From: JBBIJH01 sp037446075
Lineage (GTDB): Bacteria > Bacteroidota > Ignavibacteria > UBA10030 > JAHEZR01
Direction: 5' to 3'
DNA length: 29,364 nt
NCBI GenBank assembly: GCA_037446075.1
Contig: JBBIJH010000019.1
Coordinates: 1-29,364 of the forward strand
Made by a program: the position numbers and the translations under genes. The notes beneath the pieces were generated by a model, which did not search any database, was not told the DNA's origin, and saw nothing but the letters and a program-made list of their open reading frames with translations. This document shows, piece after piece, positions 25,374 through 29,364 of the stretch; the stretch's first letter is position 1, and every line of letters begins with the position of its first letter.

Positions 25374-26726
25374 TTAGTCTTTCAGTTCCTCATACTCCGC
25401 ATACGGAATGAAAGCTATCACTGGCCTTCGGTACTTCTCGATGTCGACTGGCGATCTCACCGTCGTATCTAGTAGTTCTGCCGCAATCATAGACAGAATA
25501 CCAAGGAGCAATCCAAGCCCAACTCCCGCGCCAATGATCAGCCTTCGATTCGGCTTCGATGGCTGTGTCGGTAGGTCCGCCGGATCAAGGATAATGTACT
25601 GGTTGGCCCCACGACTTCCCAAGTCTCGTGTTGTACGTGCCTGCTCTAATTTCACCTTCATCTCGTCATAGAGCTTCCGGTAAATGCCGTAATTTGATTC
25701 CTTGTCCTCATCTACCTTCAAGACGACAGAATAGCGTTTTATGTCGTCCACAACCTGGGAGCCCTTGTTCTCCAGCTCCCAGCGAAGTTCCTTCTGCTTG
25801 GAAATCTCTGATTCAATGGAGAGACGTATCCTGGTCAGGATTTGCAGAATCTGCTGTTCCAGAGCCTCCACCTCCGGGTACTTTCCCGTATATCGGCGGG
25901 CAACGTCCTCGTATTTCAAAAGAGACCCACGCAAATCCGCTGCATGCGGAAGATCAGAGCGGACAAGGTCGAACAACGCCTGCTTACCTGTCTCTGTATG
26001 GAGGGAATCAGGGAATTGCCGAAGTGCCTCGAGAGCCTCTCTGTAATTCCGCATCCGAAGGTCAATGTCGGTAATTGTCTTATTGATATCTTCCAGTTGA
26101 GTATAAAGCGCTTGCACGTGCCGAGGGAGACTGTCTACCCTTTGAGCTAAGACAGAAACGAATTCCCTCTGGGTTTCTTGAAATTTCTGACGGTAGTCCT
26201 CCAGCTTTTTCTCAAAAAACTGCACCGTAAGTTCGTTTCGTCGAGTCTCAACTTCAGTATTCGTTTTGATAAAATAGTCAGCGATCAATGCTGCCGCTCG
26301 CTGCGCCCGCATAGGATCGGTATCCGCATAGCTAATTGTGAAGGAGTCAGATCCGCGTCGGTAGATCTGTATGTTTCCCTGCACTTTTTTGTGGAGGGCA
26401 TCCCTCTCTGCCTGCGATTTGAGGTCCTTGTCAATGTGCAGACTATCTATGATCACCTGGCTCATTCGACGACTGAAAATGATCTCGTTGAATGTTCGCA
26501 GGCGGTCTTCAGATGCCAAGGTTACGGCCATTGAAAAACTTACTAACGGGTTAAGGGTTTCGTCTCGCTGTACCAAGATCTTGGTCGTTGACACGTATCT
26601 TCGTGGAAGCGTGTAGGCCCCAATAATAGAAAGAATGATCACAGTGAGGCTAGTAAACACGAGAAGTTTCCAGCGGCGTCCAAGGACGGCGCGGATTTCG
26701 TCCATGGTGAGTTGGGCAGAGGTCAA
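25374..26726 (-). CDS. Wzz-family chain-length determinant protein
   Basis: A two-pass inner-membrane co-polymerase of 450 residues. TM1 is about 20-39 (KLLVFTSLTVIILSIIGAY) and TM2 about 396-418. Between them is a long periplasmic coiled-coil region (about 165-360), and the Pro-rich motif DPADLPTQPSKPNRR lies just before TM2. It lacks a kinase domain, which is encoded separately downstream. The frame is open up to a TTG at 26792, but that codon lies inside the -12 region of the sigma-54-like element. TTG at 26726 has AAGGA eight bases upstream and about 50 nt of leader, so it is chosen; ATG at 26705 is an alternative. First gene of the long operon. Confidence 0.87.
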   Translation of the reverse strand: MTSAQLTMDEIRAVLGRRWKLLVFTSLTVIILSIIGAYTLPRRYVSTTKILVQRDETLNPLVSFSMAVTLASEDRLRTFNEIIFSRRMSQVIIDSLHIDKDLKSQAERDALHKKVQGNIQIYRRGSDSFTISYADTDPMRAQRAAALIADYFIKTNTEVETRRNELTVQFFEKKLEDYRQKFQETQREFVSVLAQRVDSLPRHVQALYTQLEDINKTITDIDLRMRNYREALEALRQFPDSLHTETGKQALFDLVRSDLPHAADLRGSLLKYEDVARRYTGKYPEVEALEQQILQILTRIRLSIESEISKQKELRWELENKGSQVVDDIKRYSVVLKVDEDKESNYGIYRKLYDEMKVKLEQARTTRDLGSRGANQYIILDPADLPTQPSKPNRRLIIGAGVGLGLLLGILSMIAAELLDTTVRSPVDIEKYRRPVIAFIPYAEYEELKD

Positions 26727-26786
26727 GGCAATAATCCTTACTCTGAGAATAATGGAACGATTAAGGGATGAATTACAATAGATGAC

Positions 26787-26803
26787 TCGCAATCCCTATG
26801 CCA
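26787..26803 (-). promoter_or_regulatory. sigma-54 (-24/-12) promoter of the main operon
   Basis: The minus strand reads TGGCATA-GGGA-TTGCGA. The invariant GG (26802-26801) and GC (26790-26789) are exactly 10 bp apart, and five of the six positions in TGGCAC match. Transcription would start near 26778, about 50 nt before the chosen wzz start with its AAGGA site. This is the best-placed promoter for the operon. Confidence 0.6.
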
Positions 26804-27186
26804 AGACCACCATGGCTCCTCCGGCGCCCATTAAGTGCAAGAAATGTCCTTCCAGATCATCTTTTCGGAAAGCTTTTAGAATTCCTTGTGACCCGTGGGG
26901 CTTGGGGGTGTCGCCATGTGTGTAGTTACTTTCCAACAAGCAGGGGAAACTGGGTAATTTTGAAACGGCATAAGGAGACCAGTTCTATCTTTTTTCCTCT
27001 CTGACCTCGACGCCCACAAGCCGATCAAGTCAGCGGAGGATCGACTGGCACAAGCCCGACCTTGAAGGGAGAGCACTGTTTTGTGCAGAACCTCGGGCAT
27101 GAAGAATTCAATTCATCTGTCGTCTCTGGTTCAAACAGTCTGATGTATAGAGGGTACCGGCATGCACCGCACTTACTACTCTGCCG

Positions 27187-27202
27187 TGGCACGCTTGTTG
27201 TA
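27187..27202 (+). promoter_or_regulatory. Candidate sigma-54 promoter facing the export gene
   Basis: The sequence TGGCACG-CTTG-TTGTA matches the -24 half perfectly and has correct spacing, but the -12 half has GT where GC is nearly invariant. Transcription would begin near 27213, leaving a leader of about 280 nt before the export gene. Confidence 0.4.
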
Positions 27203-27216
27203 GTTCGACAGGTGAC

Positions 27217-27243
27217 CAACAGCGCACGCAGAGCGCTTTGTTG
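27217..27243 (+). repeat. Inverted repeat / hairpin at the predicted 5' end of the export-gene transcript
   Basis: AGCGC and GCGCT pair around the seven-base loop ACGCAGA, and CAAC pairs with GTTG outside a two-base bulge. It would form right at the start of the transcript from the 27187 element. It could stabilise the leader or bind a protein. There is no T run, so it is not an intrinsic terminator. Confidence 0.4.
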
Positions 27244-27495
27244 TGCGTAGGAGGCGCTTTCGACTTCTGAAACTTTCTAGTGCCATTTCAACTACTCTTA
27301 TCAAAGAAACTGCTGGTAAGATTAACGTTGGAATGAGCACACGGCCTTCTCTATGACGGGATCAACACGGCAAACAACTGTTGGGCATGCACTTGTTTGG
27401 CCCAGCACGCCCACGAAGCTATGTTCCGTCTCGACTGAAGAGGCGAAAGCGAAAGGCCAAAAAGGCAACTCTAAGACAGTTTGAACGGAGAACCT

Positions 27496-28197
27496 GTGAA
27501 GTATTTACCCACAATTGCTTTTCTTGCTGTGTCGGCGATTATCCAGTATAACTGCGCGACCCAGGAGGCGACAAGGAAACCAGAGACTGGAGTTCTACGG
27601 CCCCGGGTCTCAGGGGTCCAAGAAAGATTTGACTCAACCTACTCAATCAGAAAAGGAGACCAGGTACAACTGTCGGTCTGGGGATATCCTGAGTTTACTA
27701 CAACAGCAGTAGTGAAAGAGGCGGGGACAATAACAATCCCGCTCATTGGAGAGGTCATCGCAGCTGGCCTCACGAAAGATCAATTCACCGAATCCTTGCG
27801 GAAAAGATTATCTGAATACATAAAAGGCGAAATCAGAGTGACGGTCAGTATCGTGACCACAGTGGGACAAAAGGTCAACGTGTTTGGAGCAGTCAGTCGG
27901 CCGCAAGGCTATCCTGTGGTGGAAGAGGCCTCGCTGCTGGACGTCCTCATTGGTGCTGGAGGGATGGGATCTGACGCCGACTTGACGAGTGTCAAAATTT
28001 GGCACGCCGGAGAAAACAATGAGGCTTCGGAGGTTGATCTCAGCGGGTATTTAGAAAGAGGAAATATCGACGATATACCTAAGCTTTACCCTGGAGATAC
28101 AGTTTTCGTTCCGCGGAAGGAAAACTTTGTGCGGGAGGTTACGGAGTTCCTCCGCGATATAATCTACCTTTTTGGCTTTTTCGGTGTATTCCGTTGA
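27496..28197 (+). CDS. Wza-type polysaccharide export protein (Poly_export + SLBB)
   Basis: A 233-residue export protein. A Poly_export domain at about 47-122 (YSIRKGDQVQLSVWGYPEF, then GTITIPLIGEV) is followed by an SLBB-like domain from about 126 (VNVFGAVSRPQGYP, then LYPGDTVFVPRKE). It should form the outer-membrane/periplasmic export channel for the polysaccharide. The N-terminus has a signal sequence with Cys at residue 20 (SAIIQYNC); this is lipobox-like but lacks the usual small residues before Cys, so lipidation is uncertain. GTG at 27496 is chosen because GGAG precedes it by six bases; the upstream TTG at 27481 has no site. It is short compared with E. coli Wza. It is transcribed divergently from wzz. 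Confidence 0.88.
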   Translation: MKYLPTIAFLAVSAIIQYNCATQEATRKPETGVLRPRVSGVQERFDSTYSIRKGDQVQLSVWGYPEFTTTAVVKEAGTITIPLIGEVIAAGLTKDQFTESLRKRLSEYIKGEIRVTVSIVTTVGQKVNVFGAVSRPQGYPVVEEASLLDVLIGAGGMGSDADLTSVKIWHAGENNEASEVDLSGYLERGNIDDIPKLYPGDTVFVPRKENFVREVTEFLRDIIYLFGFFGVFR

Positions 28198-28210
28198 GGG
28201 CAACTTTCTT

Positions 28211-29155
28211 GTGACTAGGACATTGGAGCAGCTCTTTTACAAGGAGACCACCTTCGCTTTGCTGGTAAGCCTCGTTGCGATCCATACGGCTTCTTCTCAG
28301 CTGAAGGTCGCATCCATCAAGCCCGCCGATGGAATCAGCGCTAGGGCTGCTGCACTGCCGGGTGCTTATGTTTCCGAGGCTTATGATGTAAACAGCATGT
28401 ATTGGAACCCTGCAGCTCTTGTCTTTCTGCAGAAGTCCTTTGTTGCGATGAACCATTCACAAGATCAAGAGGACAACGTACTGACCCAGAACCTGGCCGT
28501 CCCTTTACTCAGAAGGAAGAGCGCACTGGCAATTGGTACATCCCTGAGACATCTTGGGTATGTGAGGGACAGCCCCCTAGGACCTGAGTTTCGTTTCCGG
28601 GAGTTTGGTCTCGACCTTGGCTTTGCAAGAAAGATTGGCCGCTCTCTTGGTCTTGGGACGACTATAAGTGGCCGTCTTGGCCAGACCGAGACTGCCCGCC
28701 TGGAAGCAGCGTTCTCTTCCTTCGGGCTGGTTTATTCCCCCTCGCAAGGAATCTCGTACGGAATTGCTTACCATGGGTTGGGATGGAGAATTCGTTATTC
28801 GTTTGACTCAGCGTCAACAAAGCTACAACGGGAGAATCTGCTTGGTAATTTGCAGATCGGGGTCACGATGCGTTTCCCCCGATCGCCATATAAACCTTCT
28901 CTCGTGACGCTCACCGCCTCTAATGAGAAGAATTTCGGCCAGGACGGAATCAGTCATCGGGGTGGGGTAGAGCTGTGTCCATTGAGGTTCCTTGCGCTTC
29001 GGGTCGGATATCAAGCCGATCCTTCAATGGCGGCGGGAAGATACGGAGCGGGCCTGAGGTTTGATTGGCTCCAAATCGATTATGCAATTTCCCCCAGTCG
29101 AGCGTCTGATCGATTCCAGTGGTTCTCTGTTTCCATTGCTTTCTGGAATTGGTGA
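28211..29155 (+). CDS. PorV/PorQ-like outer-membrane beta-barrel protein
   Basis: A 314-residue outer-membrane protein. The signal peptide is FALLVSLVAIHTASS followed by QLKV. The motif SARAAALPGAYVSEAYDVNSMYWNPAAL is the N-terminal signature of PorV/PorQ (FadL-like) barrels; its key parts are Ala-Arg-Ala, Gly-Ala and Asn-Pro-Ala. Alternating beta strands follow and the chain ends in aromatic residues (SIAFWNW). It probably assists export or surface attachment of the polysaccharide; this is inferred from position. The frame opens at 28172 within the export gene, but GTG at 28211, with GAGGG 11 bases upstream at the export-gene stop, gives a proper signal peptide. A TTG at 28259 after AAGGAG is an alternative but would remove most of that signal. 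Confidence 0.7.
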   Translation: MTRTLEQLFYKETTFALLVSLVAIHTASSQLKVASIKPADGISARAAALPGAYVSEAYDVNSMYWNPAALVFLQKSFVAMNHSQDQEDNVLTQNLAVPLLRRKSALAIGTSLRHLGYVRDSPLGPEFRFREFGLDLGFARKIGRSLGLGTTISGRLGQTETARLEAAFSSFGLVYSPSQGISYGIAYHGLGWRIRYSFDSASTKLQRENLLGNLQIGVTMRFPRSPYKPSLVTLTASNEKNFGQDGISHRGGVELCPLRFLALRVGYQADPSMAAGRYGAGLRFDWLQIDYAISPSRASDRFQWFSVSIAFWNW

Positions 29156-29267
29156 CTCTTGATCGGGTTCAGGTAAGACTTCTCGCAAGGATAGGAATCT
29201 CGAATCTCAGTTCATTCACGAAGGAGTAGAAGTGATTTCTTTCATCTGCGGATAGGCAGATATCGAT
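29156..29267. other. Gap between the barrel gene and the right-edge gene
   Basis: 112 bp with no terminator hairpin seen. It contains the strong ribosome-site-like AAGGAG (29221-29226) followed by GTG (29232) and seven codons before an in-frame TAG. Confidence 0.4.
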
Positions 29268-29364
29268 ATGGAAGACTATCTGATTCCAACTACTCTAGGT
29301 TCTCTGCTTGCTACTGCCCACAGTGCAGTGATGAAAGATCTCGTAGCAGTCATTGAGCAGATTG
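29268..29364 (+). CDS. Start of a gene running off the window, possibly an NtrC-type sigma-54 activator
   Basis: The frame is open from ATG 29268 to the window end (32 codons). The piece LLATAHSAVMKDLVAVIEQI resembles the segment just before the Walker A motif in sigma-54 AAA+ activators, where 'S..M..v...I..vA' precedes 'TVLI.GESGTGKE'. The diagnostic motifs lie outside the window, so the assignment is tentative. An AAGGAG at 29221-29226 is ideally placed for a GTG at 29232 in the same frame, but that reading meets TAG at 29253. The position next to sigma-54-like promoters fits a pathway-specific activator. Confidence 0.4.
   Translation, partial: MEDYLIPTTLGSLLATAHSAVMKDLVAVIEQI

Larger units (their letters stand above)
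26804..27480. promoter_or_regulatory. Divergent regulatory region between wzz and the export gene
   Basis: About 680 bp without a convincing gene; the short frames inside lack ribosome sites and family-like content. It holds the sigma-54-like elements at its left edge and at 27187-27202. It also holds a near-palindrome ATGAAGAATTCAATTCAT (27099-27116), which lies about 70 bp upstream of the plus-strand element and could bind an activator, and the hairpin at 27217-27243. No CRISPR, tRNA or insertion sequence was seen. Confidence 0.55.

Noticed and set aside
26838..26856. Second sigma-54-like match on the minus strand (GGACATTTCTTGCA)
   Set aside because: GG and GC are separated by 9 bp instead of 10, and the -24 half is poor.
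26798..27250. Several 60-75 codon frames in the divergent region
   Set aside because: No ribosome sites, no recognisable content, and they overlap promoter-like elements on both strands.
27360..27430. Possible c-di-GMP (GEMM) riboswitch, from GGCAAAC and CACGAAGC fragments
   Set aside because: The two helices and the conserved GACGCAAAGC-type core cannot be laid out; only short fragments match.
1..29364. CRISPR arrays, tRNA or rRNA genes, insertion sequences, attachment sites
   Set aside because: No regularly spaced short repeats, cloverleaf-like sequences, transposase reading frames or flanking duplications were seen. The only long repeats are the imperfect ones between duplicated genes.

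Overview
The window looks like a chromosomal exopolysaccharide/capsule locus of the Wzx/Wzy type from a Gram-negative bacterium with roughly balanced base composition. Three things point to the Bacteroidetes-Chlorobi-Ignavibacteria (FCB) side of the tree: a PorV/PorQ-like outer-membrane barrel next to the export gene, a secreted beta-rich protein with a terminal module typical of that group, and a split Wzz / tyrosine-kinase pair. The taxon is an inference; there is no rRNA or marker gene here.

Layout. 33-1493 (-) is a secreted protein cut short at the window edge, where a GC-rich, foreign-looking stretch begins. 1494-1873 is intergenic with promoter-like sequences and a possible tiny gene. 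From about 26726 down to 1874, seventeen genes, including one short one (24402-24569), all run on the minus strand with overlaps or short gaps, so they probably form one long operon. In order of transcription they are: Wzz-like chain-length protein; BY-kinase-like ATPase; a 55-residue membrane protein; Wzy-like polymerase/ligase; WecG/TagA/CpsF transferase; Wzx flippase; two paralogous GT4 glycosyltransferases; Gfo/Idh/MocA oxidoreductase; NAD-dependent epimerase; CE4 deacetylase; DegT-type aminotransferase; a two-domain and then a one-domain CelD/BcsL-type acyltransferase; an AMP-forming ligase; a processive GT2; a ~1000-residue phosphoribosyltransferase/kinase-like/HAD-like fusion; a GT4; and a CheY-like receiver. 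26804-27480 is a ~690 bp divergent regulatory region. On the plus strand follow the Wza-type export protein, the PorV-like barrel, and the first 32 codons of another gene at the right edge.

How it works together (inference). Oxidoreductase, epimerase and aminotransferase would make an amino-sugar nucleotide. WecG-like, GT4 and GT2 enzymes assemble the repeat unit. The acyltransferases, the ligase and the deacetylase modify it. Wzx flips it, Wzy polymerises it, Wzz and the kinase-like ATPase set chain length, and Wza plus the barrel export it. No initiating phosphosugar transferase (WbaP/PglC type) is in the window.

The most interesting signal is regulatory. A well-spaced sigma-54 -24/-12 element sits just before wzz, a weaker one faces the export gene, and a third lies before the AMP-ligase gene. 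The last operon gene is an NtrC-type receiver, and the partial gene at the right edge may be a sigma-54 activator. The other unusual points are the large fusion with a degenerate HAD active site, the triplicated acyltransferase domain, and a kinase-like ATPase with an altered Walker A' motif and no tyrosine tail.
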